A DNA stretch of 55,285 nucleotides from Candidatus Cryptobacteroides merdigallinarum (GTDB taxonomy: Bacteria; Bacteroidota; Bacteroidia; Bacteroidales; UBA932), in NCBI GenBank assembly GCA_017694655.1, contig JADIMQ010000088.1:1-55285 (forward strand), written 5' to 3'. The notes beneath the pieces are model-generated. The model made no database searches and was not told the origin of the DNA. It was given only the letters and a program-made list of their open reading frames with translations. Each line of letters opens with the position of its first letter. Position 1 is the first letter of the stretch. Below, in pieces: positions 1-8,159 of the stretch. Position numbers and translations under genes: made by a program.

Positions 1-160
1 GGGCCCCCAGCGAGGGGGCACATGGGGGTGGCGCCCCTTGAAAAGGGGCTGTCGCCACAGCGACTGGGGTTTAAGATAATTGGATTTCGAAGAAATCCTT
101 AACGACTGTTCGACGAATTCCTTAGTCCTGAGCAACATAAATTCGTCGAACTGACGTTAA
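1..160 (+). repeat. Structured repeat family 1, copy A (cut by window edge)
   Basis: This is nearly identical to 12692-12849 in the same orientation. It holds successive hairpins: GCCCCC(3-8)/GGGGGC(14-19) with loop AGCGA, a GCCCC/GGGGC stem, GTCGC/GCGAC, GGATTT/AAATCC with loop CGAAG, and a long terminal arm GTTCGACGAATT/AATTCGTCGAAC ending in TTAA at 160. The left end lies outside the window. No open reading frame is supported. It resembles a REP- or MITE-like palindromic element; what moves it is unknown. Confidence 0.8.
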
Positions 161-165
161 ATTTG
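158..165 (+). promoter_or_regulatory. Bacteroidota -7 element TAAATTTG for the acyltransferase gene
   Basis: TAAATTTG matches the Bacteroidota primary sigma consensus TAnnTTTG and lies about 38 bases before the ATG at 203. It overlaps the last bases of the structured repeat, so the repeat end may supply the promoter. Confidence 0.5.
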
Positions 166-202
166 TACGTGAATAACCGCATAACGATAATAACACTGGA
201 AA

Positions 203-1336
203 ATGAGCACTGATTCTGCGGCACAGCAGCTTTCCCGTACCGGACGGGTCGTATTCATAGATTATCTGCGTTTCATCGCCTGTTTCATGGTAATCCTGGT
301 ACATTGCATAGAGCCTTTCTATCTCGGGGGAAGCGGTACATTCATCCGCAATGCCACGGACGCCGCCTGGGTCACTCTCCTGGATTCCGCGTTGAGGGCC
401 GCTGTCCCGCTCTTCGTCCTGGCGTCGAGCTATCTGCTCCTCCCGCTGAAGTATGACACGTCCACATTTTTCCGGAAACGTTTTGTACGGGTCTGCATCC
501 CTCTGCTTATATGGTCTGTCCTGTACGCCCTCTTCCCGTACTGGGGTTCGGCGGAAGGCTTCGACCGTGGAGCCAACCTGCAGCGGCTGCTCCTGAACTT
601 CAATCCGCATTCCGGCCACCTGTGGTTCCTGTATATGCTGCTCGGCCTTTACCTCATCATGCCTGCGCTTTCCCCGTGGCTCTCCAAGGTGTCCAGAAAA
701 GGGGAGGAAGCCTTCCTCTGGGTCTGGGGCTTCACGACCCTCATCCCGTTCCTGAGGCAGGCGGCCCTGTCCCTGACGGGCAGTCCTGAACTCTGGGGGG
801 AGGCGAGCTGGAATGAATACGGTGTCTTCCAGTATGTAAGCGGCTTCATAGGCTATATAGTCCTCGGCCATTATTTCCGTACCTATGTTCCGGACCTCTC
901 CTGGAAAAAGACCCTTCTTGCAGCCGTCCCAATGTGGCTTGCCGGCTATGCCGTTACGGCAGGGTGGTTCTGGCTGAAGATGCCCAAGGAGTTCCCTGTG
1001 GACGGGCCGGTGGATATCGCCGTATATCTGGAGACAAGCTGGCAGTTCTGCGCCACCGGAGTCGTCCTCACTTCCATAGCATATTTTATGGTGATACGCA
1101 AGATTGTCAGCGACGGGGCCTTTTACCGCCGTGTCATACTTCCGGTGTCGAAGGTCAGCTACGGGATGTACCTCATGCACATGTTCATCCTCGTCTTCTT
1201 CAACCAGCTCGTGGCGCAGTGGAATATGGCGACCCTGCCTCATATCCTGGTGACCGCCCTCCTGACGTTCACGGTCTGCGCTGTCGTCTCCAGGCTTCTC
1301 TCCTTCATCCCGGGGAGCAAATATGTCCTGGGCTGA
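203..1336 (+). CDS. Acyltransferase family 3 membrane protein
   Basis: A 377-residue integral membrane protein of the acyltransferase-3 (OafA/WecH/NodX-like) family, which transfers acyl groups such as acetyl to sugars or other extracytoplasmic substrates. The N-terminal motif around residues 18-35 (FIDYLRFIACFMVILVHC) is the usual first helix with its conserved arginine and histidine, and a HLWFLYMLLGLYL segment near residue 138 is also typical. About ten hydrophobic segments span the whole length. It stands alone between the repeat and the TonB operon and has its own -7 element. The substrate cannot be told from sequence. Confidence 0.88.
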   Translation: MSTDSAAQQLSRTGRVVFIDYLRFIACFMVILVHCIEPFYLGGSGTFIRNATDAAWVTLLDSALRAAVPLFVLASSYLLLPLKYDTSTFFRKRFVRVCIPLLIWSVLYALFPYWGSAEGFDRGANLQRLLLNFNPHSGHLWFLYMLLGLYLIMPALSPWLSKVSRKGEEAFLWVWGFTTLIPFLRQAALSLTGSPELWGEASWNEYGVFQYVSGFIGYIVLGHYFRTYVPDLSWKKTLLAAVPMWLAGYAVTAGWFWLKMPKEFPVDGPVDIAVYLETSWQFCATGVVLTSIAYFMVIRKIVSDGAFYRRVILPVSKVSYGMYLMHMFILVFFNQLVAQWNMATLPHILVTALLTFTVCAVVSRLLSFIPGSKYVLG

Positions 1337-1416
1337 CCCTGGAAGAGGCAGCTTCCGCGGACAAGCCCTGGAGGCATAGCAATATTTGGGGATTGACCTG
1401 AATGCTTCCGGCTCCT

Positions 1417-1424
1417 TACCTTTG
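1417..1424 (+). promoter_or_regulatory. Promoter of the xus-like operon (TACCTTTG)
   Basis: TACCTTTG fits TAnnTTTG, with a TTG at 1393-1395 spaced 21 bases upstream as the -33 element. The operon's ATG follows at 1442, so the 5' leader would be very short. No Fur-like box could be recognised by eye. Confidence 0.6.
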
Positions 1425-1441
1425 CATCCTGCAAAAAAGGT

Positions 1442-4006
1442 ATGCAAATGAAGGTTTACACGCCACTATATAGATTTCTTCTACAAACCTGTATCCTTGC
1501 CGGCCTCCTGCCGGTCCCGGCCGCCGGGACCGCAGCACAGGAAAAGGCCACTGTCTCGGGCACGGTCTCGTGCCGGGCAGAGGACGGGAACATAAATTTC
1601 GCGACAGTATATTTCAAGGGAACCCACTTCGGGGCACAGACGGACGAGAATGGCTTCTGGAGCGTCACGGCCCCGGAGGGGAGCTATACGCTCGTGGTCT
1701 CGGCAGTCGGCTACAGGACAGTGGAAAAGCGCATAATGCTTTCGGCCGGAAGCGTCTCGGGACCGGACACCCTCCTTGTGGCGGGCTCTTCGCACAGGGG
1801 GAGGCGGAACCCCGGAGACAGCCTTTCCCGCGGGGATGCACGCCGTCACGGCCCTTACGGCGGACCGGAGGCCATGCCTGTCCGCAACGGCTCCTTCCTC
1901 ATGGTGGACCTTGTCCCTGACAGCGAATCCCTCGACGAGGCGGTAGTCACTGCCGCAGGAGGTGTCGGCCGGGTGAAGCGTTCCGCCTTCAACGCAGTGG
2001 CCGTGGATACAAAGCTGCTGCAGAATTCGGCCAGGAACCTCAGCGATGCCCTTACCAGGCTCCCTGGCATGAAGCTCCGGGAATCCGGCGGGGTGGGCTC
2101 CGACATGCAGCTGATGCTGGACGGCTTCAGCGGCAAGCACATAAAGGTATTCATAGACGGGGTGCCCCAGGAAGGGGTGGGCAGCTCCTTCAGCCTCAAC
2201 AACATACCGGTGAATTTCGCCGAACGTATCGAGGTCTACAAGGGTGTGGTCCCTGTCGGGTTCGGTACGGACGCTCTCGGAGGGGTCATAAACATAGTCA
2301 CGGACAAGTCCCGCAGGGGATGGTTCCTGGATGCTTCCTACTCCTACGGCTCGTTCAACACCCACCGTTCCCACATCAACTTCGGGCAGACCTTTTCCGG
2401 AGGGTTCATGTATGAGATAAATGTCTTCCAGAACTATTCGGACAACAGCTATTGGGTGGACACTCCTGTCGAGCACTTCAACGAGGACGGCACCACCGTG
2501 ACCGACGAGTCCGTGACCGAGCATGTCCGCCGCTTCAACGACACTTACCACAACGAGGCCATTATCGGCAAGATAGGTTTCGTGGACAAGAAGTTCGCGG
2601 ACAGGATGCTGCTGAACTTCACATATTCCCGCTTCTACAAGGAGATACAGACAGGTGTGCGCCAGGAGGTTGTCTTTGGGCGGAAGCACAGGCGCGGATG
2701 GTCCCTGATGCCTTCCTTTGAGTACAGCAAGCGCAACCTTTTCACAAAGGGCCTCGACGTAATGCTCACTGCCGGCTTCAACGACAATATAACAAGGAAT
2801 GTGGATACCTCCGCCTTCCGCTACAACTGGCTCGCCGAGACCCTGTACACCGGTTCTGCAGGGGAGCAGAGCTACCAGGACTCGGAGTTCCAGAACCTCA
2901 ACTGGAATGTCACCTTCAACGCAGAATACCGGCTGCACGAGGCCCATGTCTTCACCCTTAACCACCAGATGAGCCGTTTTTCCCGCAACAGCCGCAACGA
3001 TATAACTTCCTCCATATCGGACTATACCGACCCGAAGAGGAACACCAAGAACATCACCGGCCTGTCCTACCGGCTCTCCGTCTCCCCGAAATGGAACCTG
3101 TCGGTCTTCGGGAAATATTACAACCAGTATTATTCCGGCCCGGTCTCGACCTCCTCTGACGGCCTCGGCAACTATGTCTACACCTCTACCGATGTCAGCT
3201 CCTTCGGCTACGGTGCGGCAGGCACCTGGTTCATAATCAGGGATTTGCAGGCGAAGGTTTCCTACGAGAGGGCATACAGGCTCCCTACCATCGACGAGCT
3301 TTTCGGTGACGAGGACCTCGAGATGGGCTCCATTGACCTCCGCCCGGAGAACAGCGACAATTTCAACCTCAACATAAACTACGGGGTGCGGCTGGGACGT
3401 CACCGTCTGTATGCCGAAGGCAGCCTCATCTACAGGAACACCAAGGACTACATCATGCGCCGTACCGACACACAGAACGGGGGCAAGAGATACGCGTCGT
3501 ACGAGAATCACGGCAGGGTGGTGACCAGGGGCTTCAATGTCTCCCTGCGTTACAGCTGGTCGCACTGGATAAGTGTGGGAGGCACCTTCAGCAACCTGGA
3601 TGTCCGGAACCGGGAACGTTACGTGGCCGGAGGCACCAGTCAGGAGAGTGCCACATACGGGGTCCGCATCCCCAACCAGCCCTATCTCTTTTCCAACGCC
3701 GACGCCACTTTCACCTGGAGGGACTGCATCTGGAAGGGGAACGACCTTTCTCTGACTTACGATAATTCATACGTCCACAGTTTCCCCCTCTACTGGGAAA
3801 ACATAGGGAGCGCGTCGACCAAAAGGCAGGTGCCGGAACAGTTCTCCCACAACCTGTCCCTGACCTATACCCTGAAGGAAGGGATGTTCAGCATCTCGTT
3901 CGAATGCAGGAACCTCACTGACGCCAGGCTGTACGACAACTTCAGCCTGCAGAAGGCCGGCCGCGCATTCTACGGTAAATTGAGAGTATATTTAAAATCC
4001 AGATAA
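1442..4006 (+). CDS. TonB-dependent outer membrane receptor, XusA-like
   Basis: An 854-residue TonB-dependent receptor. It has a signal peptide (about residues 1-32), a carboxypeptidase-regulatory-like beta-sandwich (about 36-100, ending in VVSAVGY), a plug domain (about 170-290, with LSDALTRLPGMKLRE and ERIEVYKGVVPVGFGTDALGG), and a 22-strand-type barrel with alternating aromatic strands to the C terminus. The following genes encode a DUF4374 lipoprotein and a PepSY membrane protein. This is the order of the Bacteroides XusABC system that imports ferric enterobactin and related xenosiderophores. The ligand is inferred from that synteny. An alternative start is the ATG at 1448. Confidence 0.9.
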   Translation: MQMKVYTPLYRFLLQTCILAGLLPVPAAGTAAQEKATVSGTVSCRAEDGNINFATVYFKGTHFGAQTDENGFWSVTAPEGSYTLVVSAVGYRTVEKRIMLSAGSVSGPDTLLVAGSSHRGRRNPGDSLSRGDARRHGPYGGPEAMPVRNGSFLMVDLVPDSESLDEAVVTAAGGVGRVKRSAFNAVAVDTKLLQNSARNLSDALTRLPGMKLRESGGVGSDMQLMLDGFSGKHIKVFIDGVPQEGVGSSFSLNNIPVNFAERIEVYKGVVPVGFGTDALGGVINIVTDKSRRGWFLDASYSYGSFNTHRSHINFGQTFSGGFMYEINVFQNYSDNSYWVDTPVEHFNEDGTTVTDESVTEHVRRFNDTYHNEAIIGKIGFVDKKFADRMLLNFTYSRFYKEIQTGVRQEVVFGRKHRRGWSLMPSFEYSKRNLFTKGLDVMLTAGFNDNITRNVDTSAFRYNWLAETLYTGSAGEQSYQDSEFQNLNWNVTFNAEYRLHEAHVFTLNHQMSRFSRNSRNDITSSISDYTDPKRNTKNITGLSYRLSVSPKWNLSVFGKYYNQYYSGPVSTSSDGLGNYVYTSTDVSSFGYGAAGTWFIIRDLQAKVSYERAYRLPTIDELFGDEDLEMGSIDLRPENSDNFNLNINYGVRLGRHRLYAEGSLIYRNTKDYIMRRTDTQNGGKRYASYENHGRVVTRGFNVSLRYSWSHWISVGGTFSNLDVRNRERYVAGGTSQESATYGVRIPNQPYLFSNADATFTWRDCIWKGNDLSLTYDNSYVHSFPLYWENIGSASTKRQVPEQFSHNLSLTYTLKEGMFSISFECRNLTDARLYDNFSLQKAGRAFYGKLRVYLKSR

Positions 4007-4007
4007 C

Positions 4008-5390
4008 ATGAAGAATACAACATTTCTTGCAGCGGCTCTCTGCGCCGCGGCCTGCCTTTCCACGGCATGCGAAGACAACCACGGCCCGGACACGTCCGGG
4101 GCCTCCGGGAGCGGGAACTATGTCATATCGGCGTCGGTCGACGATGTGAACTCCCTGCTCCAGTCGGAAACCCTCGATTCCGGGGAACTTACCACCGTGA
4201 ACACCGGCCTTGAGACAGATGCCGGCACCGCCTGGGTCTTCTACGGCGACAAGTACCTCTACCGGCTCCAGTACAACGACGGGAATGCAGGTGTCACCAC
4301 CTCGTTCATAATGAACTCCTCCGGTTCGCTGGAGCAGAGGTCGAAGACATACAGTATTTCCAGGTTCACCACTTACGGCCCGGTGGGCAGCAATATCGTC
4401 ACTGTCTCGGCAGGGGATATGTCTGTCACGGATGCGGACAACAATCCGGCGCAGGGTCTTCTCTTCAATTACCTCAACGTCTCGGAGCAGACCAACAGGA
4501 CAGAATCCATCCCCTGCGAGAACTACCTCGGCAACGGCGAATATGTCACCTTCTCCGGTTTCCTCGAGACAGGAGGGAAAATCTATACCTCCGTGGTCCC
4601 TATGGGCATGAGCAAATACGGCGTGGCCTATGACGGCGGGAGCCTGGTAAGGTATCCTGACATGGTGGCCCGGGAGTCCGGCGGACAGGGTTCCGGCTCC
4701 TATGACGCCGGGGAAATACCTACCACCCAGTTCCCTGACTCGGCATACGTGGCAATATTCAATGACGACACCTTTACGGACCCGGTAATCCTGCGGACAG
4801 ACAAGATAGGTTTCGCTTCAGGCCGCAGCCGCTCCCAGTATTACCAGACAGTCTGGGCTGATGACAGCGGAGACATCTATGTCTTCTCCCCGGGCTACGG
4901 CAGGAACCATTCCACCCCTTACAGCATAAAGGGGCAGCTGCCTTCCGGCGTGGTGCGGATAAAGTCCGGCGCAGAGGAGTTCGACTCTGCCTACTACTAT
5001 AACATAGAACAGCTTTCCGGAGGATACGCCATGTTCAGGTGCTGGCACATTACCGGAGACTATTTCCTCCTTCAGATGTACACCGGAGGCACCGAGGCAC
5101 AGAATGCCATAGGCGGTATAGGGGGCGGTACCAATGCCGTGGCTGTGTTCAGGGGCTCCACAGGGGAATTCCGGTATGTGACGGAAGGCCTTCCCGCCAG
5201 GGACAACATCTCTTCCATAGGGAGCACCTCGTACTGCGAGAACGGCGATATCTACATCTCCATAGTTACCAATGACGGGTCCAACCCGGCCATCTACAGG
5301 ATTGATCCGGAAACTGCGGTTGCCTCAAAGGGGATTTCAGTATTCTGCGATGCTGTAAGCGCGGTCGGAAAGCTCGTCCCGGCAATATGA
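4008..5390 (+). CDS. DUF4374 surface lipoprotein, XusB-like
   Basis: A 460-residue lipoprotein. The N terminus has a short hydrophobic stretch and lipobox LSTAC, with Cys21 followed by Glu-Asp-Asn; acidic residues after the cysteine are common in surface-exposed Bacteroidota lipoproteins. The body is rich in Gly/Ser/Tyr with repeating strand patterns, consistent with the DUF4374 beta-propeller fold. In Bacteroides thetaiotaomicron the equivalent protein XusB binds ferric enterobactin at the cell surface. The gene begins one base after the receptor stop and overlaps the next start by four bases (ATGA), so all three are translated together. Siderophore specificity is not visible. Confidence 0.85.
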   Translation: MKNTTFLAAALCAAACLSTACEDNHGPDTSGASGSGNYVISASVDDVNSLLQSETLDSGELTTVNTGLETDAGTAWVFYGDKYLYRLQYNDGNAGVTTSFIMNSSGSLEQRSKTYSISRFTTYGPVGSNIVTVSAGDMSVTDADNNPAQGLLFNYLNVSEQTNRTESIPCENYLGNGEYVTFSGFLETGGKIYTSVVPMGMSKYGVAYDGGSLVRYPDMVARESGGQGSGSYDAGEIPTTQFPDSAYVAIFNDDTFTDPVILRTDKIGFASGRSRSQYYQTVWADDSGDIYVFSPGYGRNHSTPYSIKGQLPSGVVRIKSGAEEFDSAYYYNIEQLSGGYAMFRCWHITGDYFLLQMYTGGTEAQNAIGGIGGGTNAVAVFRGSTGEFRYVTEGLPARDNISSIGSTSYCENGDIYISIVTNDGSNPAIYRIDPETAVASKGISVFCDAVSAVGKLVPAI

Positions 5391-6526
5391 TGAGAAAGGT
5401 ATTTTCTATTGTCCATCTGTGGTTGTCAGTCCCTTTCGGGCTGATAATCACTTTGGTATGTTTTTCCGGTGCCATGCTTGTCTTCGAGAAGGAACTGACG
5501 GAGCTGACGCACCGGGACTTCTATTTTACCGATGTCCCGGAAGGGACCGGGCCCTTGCCTGCTGACAGCGTGGCGGCCATTGTGGCTGCGGCCCTCCCCG
5601 AAGGCGTGGAGGTGACCGGTGTAAGCATCTTCCCCGACCCGGAGCGCACCTGGAAGGTAAGCCTTTCCGAGCCGCGCCGGGCCTCTGTCCATGTCGACCA
5701 GTTTACCGGGGAGATCCTGGGCCGGGAAGAAAGGGGGGCTTTCTTCACCTTCATGTTCAGGATGCACCGCTGGCTCCTTGACAGCATGAAGCCGGGCGAG
5801 ACTGTCTTCTGGGGCAAGATAATCGTAGGGACGTCTACCCTTATGTTCGTGCCGGTCCTGCTTTCCGGACTCGTGATGTGGTGGCCGCGTACGGCCAGGG
5901 CCCTGAAATCCAGGCTGAAGATATCCGTGAGGAAGGGCTGGACCCGCTTCTGGCACGACCTGCACGTGGCAGGAGGCCTGTATGCCTGCATCTTCCTGCT
6001 TGCAATGGCACTGACAGGGCTGACATGGTCCTTCAAGTGGTACAGGACCGGTTTCTACAAGGTCTTCGGGGCCGGGGCTCCCGCCGCCGGCGGGCATTCC
6101 CTGCGGCAGTCTTCCCCTGCACATTCAGGAGATTCCACACTGCCTGCCGCAGTCTGGCAGAAGGTATATGAACGGCTTGCATCAGAAAACCCGGACTATG
6201 CCAGGATAACGGTCTCTGACGGAGAAGCTTCCGTCCAGCATTCCGGTCCGGGCAACAGCCGGGCTTCCGACACATACCGTTTCAACAGGGAGGACGGTTC
6301 CATAACCTCCGTTTCCCTGTACCGGGATGCCTCCTCCTCCGCGAAACTCCGTGGATGGATATACTCTGTACATACCGGCTCCTGGGGCGGCCTCGTAACT
6401 CGTGTCCTTTCCTTCCTTGCCGCCCTCACAGGAGCCTTCCTGCCGCTGACGGGTTACTGGCTGTGGCTGCGCAGAATCCTGCGCAGGCGTCAGGGGCCTG
6501 TCAGAAGTCTTTCAGGAACGGCTTGA
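5387..6526 (+). CDS. PepSY-associated transmembrane protein, XusC-like
   Basis: A 379-residue inner-membrane protein of the PepSY_TM family. It has four predicted helices: residues 6-28 (LWLSVPFGLIITLVCFSGAM), about 145-165, about 185-212 (HDLHVAGGLYACIFLLAMAL) and about 342-365. Periplasmic PepSY-like segments lie between them. Conserved histidines near the helices (MHRW, FWHDLHV) suggest haem or metal binding. Family members are proposed iron reductases or permeases acting after TonB-dependent siderophore uptake. It is the third gene of the xus-like operon. Its last 26 bases overlap the end of the convergent yeiH-family gene. Confidence 0.85.
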   Translation: MMRKVFSIVHLWLSVPFGLIITLVCFSGAMLVFEKELTELTHRDFYFTDVPEGTGPLPADSVAAIVAAALPEGVEVTGVSIFPDPERTWKVSLSEPRRASVHVDQFTGEILGREERGAFFTFMFRMHRWLLDSMKPGETVFWGKIIVGTSTLMFVPVLLSGLVMWWPRTARALKSRLKISVRKGWTRFWHDLHVAGGLYACIFLLAMALTGLTWSFKWYRTGFYKVFGAGAPAAGGHSLRQSSPAHSGDSTLPAAVWQKVYERLASENPDYARITVSDGEASVQHSGPGNSRASDTYRFNREDGSITSVSLYRDASSSAKLRGWIYSVHTGSWGGLVTRVLSFLAALTGAFLPLTGYWLWLRRILRRRQGPVRSLSGTA

Positions 6527-7745
6527 CTACCCCGAACAGGAGATAGGCCACTCCGAGTGTGACGATAATGTTGAAGGTCTGGGCCAGCAGGAATACCCCG
6601 AGCGGCTTCCTGTTTTCCTTCCCGAAGATTTCCTTGAACCTCGTCTCAAGCCCTATGCACACGAAGGCAATGCTGAACAGTGTGTTCTGGAAGCCTTTCG
6701 TCACCTTTCCCACGGCTTTTGCCGCTTCAGGTTCGAAGCAGAAGCTGAACACCAGCGAGGCAAGCACGAACCCGACCACGAACTTCGGGAACCTGTCCCA
6801 TATGACCGAGGCCGACGGCTTCTCGCTGTGGTTCTTGCCCTGGTAGGACCACATTATCGAGATTATGAAGGCTGCTATCCCGAGCAGCACGTTCTGGGAC
6901 GACTTCACTATGATTGCGGTGTTCGCGGCTTCTTCCCCGACAAGGGCTCCCGAGGCCGCCACCGCACCTGTGGTGTCTATTGTCCCTCCGAGCCAGGCCC
7001 CAGTCACGTCCTGCGGCAGGTTCATCAGGTCCGCGAGCCACGGCAGGAGATACATCATCGGGATTGCGATTATCAGTACCAGGGAGACCACGTACGAAAG
7101 TTTCTTCTTGTCCCCGTTTATGACCCCTGATGTCGCTATCGCGGCCGATACCCCGCAGATGGAGACGGCGCTCGCCAGCATTGTGTTCATCTCCGGGTCC
7201 ACCTTCATCTTCTTTCCTGTCCAGAAGGCCATGTACCACACCGTGAACACTACTATGAGCGACTGGGCCAGGCCATAGGCCCCGGATTTCAGGACTTCCC
7301 CGAAAAGGATGGTCGACCCGAGGCAGATTATACCTATCTTTATATAGAACTCGCTCTGTACCGCGGACTTGAGCCACTCCGGGAGCTTGAAGCAGTTGCT
7401 GAGCAGAAGTCCGAGTATCACGGCGAAGAACACCGGCTCGAACCCGTATTCCTTTACCACAGGTATGGATGCTATCAGCTGCGAGGCGAGCGTGAGCGCG
7501 AAGATCACGAGCAGCGAGGGAAGTATCCATTTCAGGGGCTTCCCGAGTGCCGCGGAGGTGACATAAGTGAGAATCAGTACAAAAAGGAACATATAGCCTG
7601 CGGACAGCCAGTCCGACAGGGTGGTGAGCGACTGCGGCATTGCCGGCATCGAGTCCGGGAAGACAGCTGCAAGAGCCAGGATCACCGCCCCGGCGAACAC
7701 TATTATCCAGTCTTCCGATGTAAATTGTTTAAGCCATTTTTTCAT
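6501..7745 (-). CDS. YeiH family putative sulfate exporter
   Basis: A 414-residue membrane protein with about ten to eleven hydrophobic helices, of the YeiH (Cons_hypoth698) family. The family-typical central region is present: NTMLASAVSICGVSAAIAT near residues 188-206 and GAWLGGTIDTTGAVAASGA near 247-265. Members are annotated as sulfate or taurine-derived sulfite/sulfate exporters by similarity; transport has rarely been shown. It runs opposite to the xus-like operon and has its own promoter at 7769-7776. The start is the only ATG that keeps the basic MKKWLKQF N terminus. Confidence 0.85.
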   Translation of the reverse strand: MKKWLKQFTSEDWIIVFAGAVILALAAVFPDSMPAMPQSLTTLSDWLSAGYMFLFVLILTYVTSAALGKPLKWILPSLLVIFALTLASQLIASIPVVKEYGFEPVFFAVILGLLLSNCFKLPEWLKSAVQSEFYIKIGIICLGSTILFGEVLKSGAYGLAQSLIVVFTVWYMAFWTGKKMKVDPEMNTMLASAVSICGVSAAIATSGVINGDKKKLSYVVSLVLIIAIPMMYLLPWLADLMNLPQDVTGAWLGGTIDTTGAVAASGALVGEEAANTAIIVKSSQNVLLGIAAFIISIMWSYQGKNHSEKPSASVIWDRFPKFVVGFVLASLVFSFCFEPEAAKAVGKVTKGFQNTLFSIAFVCIGLETRFKEIFGKENRKPLGVFLLAQTFNIIVTLGVAYLLFGVVKPFLKDF

Positions 7746-7768
7746 ATCTGAAATTTCTTTGGAAGCGG

Positions 7769-7776
7769 CAAAGATA
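7769..7776 (-). promoter_or_regulatory. -7 element TATCTTTG for the yeiH-family gene
   Basis: On the minus strand this reads TATCTTTG, a perfect TAnnTTTG match 24 bases before the ATG at 7745. A TTTG at 7799-7802 (minus strand) is 22 bases further upstream, slightly long for the -33 element. Confidence 0.6.
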
Positions 7777-7960
7777 ATAGAATCTGTTTAAAATTTTTCA
7801 AAATTGATTGTCCCGGGGAGAGTTTTGCCTTTTGTACACAAGAATCCCCGGTTTGTCTTGTTTAATTGTAAGCCCCGCACAATCTGCATACTTTTGGTCC
7901 TGTAACGACATCCTGAACAGTTTTTGCGAGGACAGTGTTCCATTTTCAAAAAAAATTTCA

Positions 7961-7968
7961 TAGCTTTG
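7961..7968 (+). promoter_or_regulatory. -7 element TAGCTTTG of the his operon
   Basis: TAGCTTTG fits TAnnTTTG and lies 18 bases before the leader-peptide ATG, so transcription would begin near 7973-7978 and include the whole attenuator. No good -33 TTTG is seen; TTC at 7938-7940 is the nearest at the right spacing. Confidence 0.6.
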
Positions 7969-7985
7969 TAGGGAACGATACAAAC

Positions 7986-8042
7986 ATGACAGCAGCCCTT
8001 TCATACAGCATCCGCCACCACCATCATATAGGCAGTATATGA
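7986..8042 (+). CDS. hisL: Histidine operon leader peptide (four consecutive His codons)
   Basis: An 18-codon reading frame, MTAALSYSIRHHHHIGSI then TGA, lies between the -7 element and hisG. Codons 11-14 are CAC CAC CAT CAT. A run of four histidines in a short peptide directly upstream of hisG, followed by a rho-independent terminator, is the classic arrangement for ribosome-mediated attenuation. When charged His-tRNA is scarce the ribosome would stall at 8016-8027 and leave the downstream segment 8042-8047 free to pair with the terminator arm. The peptide resembles proteobacterial HisL only in its function-defining His run. Confidence 0.85.
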   Translation: MTAALSYSIRHHHHIGSI

Positions 8043-8082
8043 CGGCAGTCCGGATCTTGTATGAGGGATACAGATAATTTTG

Positions 8083-8113
8083 GAGCTTGCCGTGCCTGCG
8101 GCAGGCTCTTTTT
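8083..8113 (+). terminator. his attenuator: rho-independent terminator before hisG
   Basis: GAGCTTGCCG (8083-8092) pairs with CGGCAGGCTC (8099-8108) across the loop TGCCTG, a ten-pair stem with one G-T pair, followed by TTTTT (8109-8113). It ends 47 bases before hisG. The segment ACGGCA (8042-8047), starting at the leader stop codon, can pair with TGCCGT (8088-8093) in the 5' arm and loop. This is a candidate antiterminator that would form when the ribosome stalls at the His codons. Confidence 0.85.
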
Positions 8114-8159
8114 CGTCTGGCTGGCTACCTGAAATTTTTTTACTGTAAAACGGACTTTT

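Noticed and set aside
1481-3565. A 694-codon minus-strand open frame opposite the TonB receptor
   Set aside because: It is a GC-rich shadow of the receptor's codons; the receptor has complete family motifs and a promoter.
7798-8004. A minus-strand open frame of 68 codons in the yeiH-hisG gap
   Set aside because: It overlaps the his promoter and leader peptide, has no family resemblance and no promoter.
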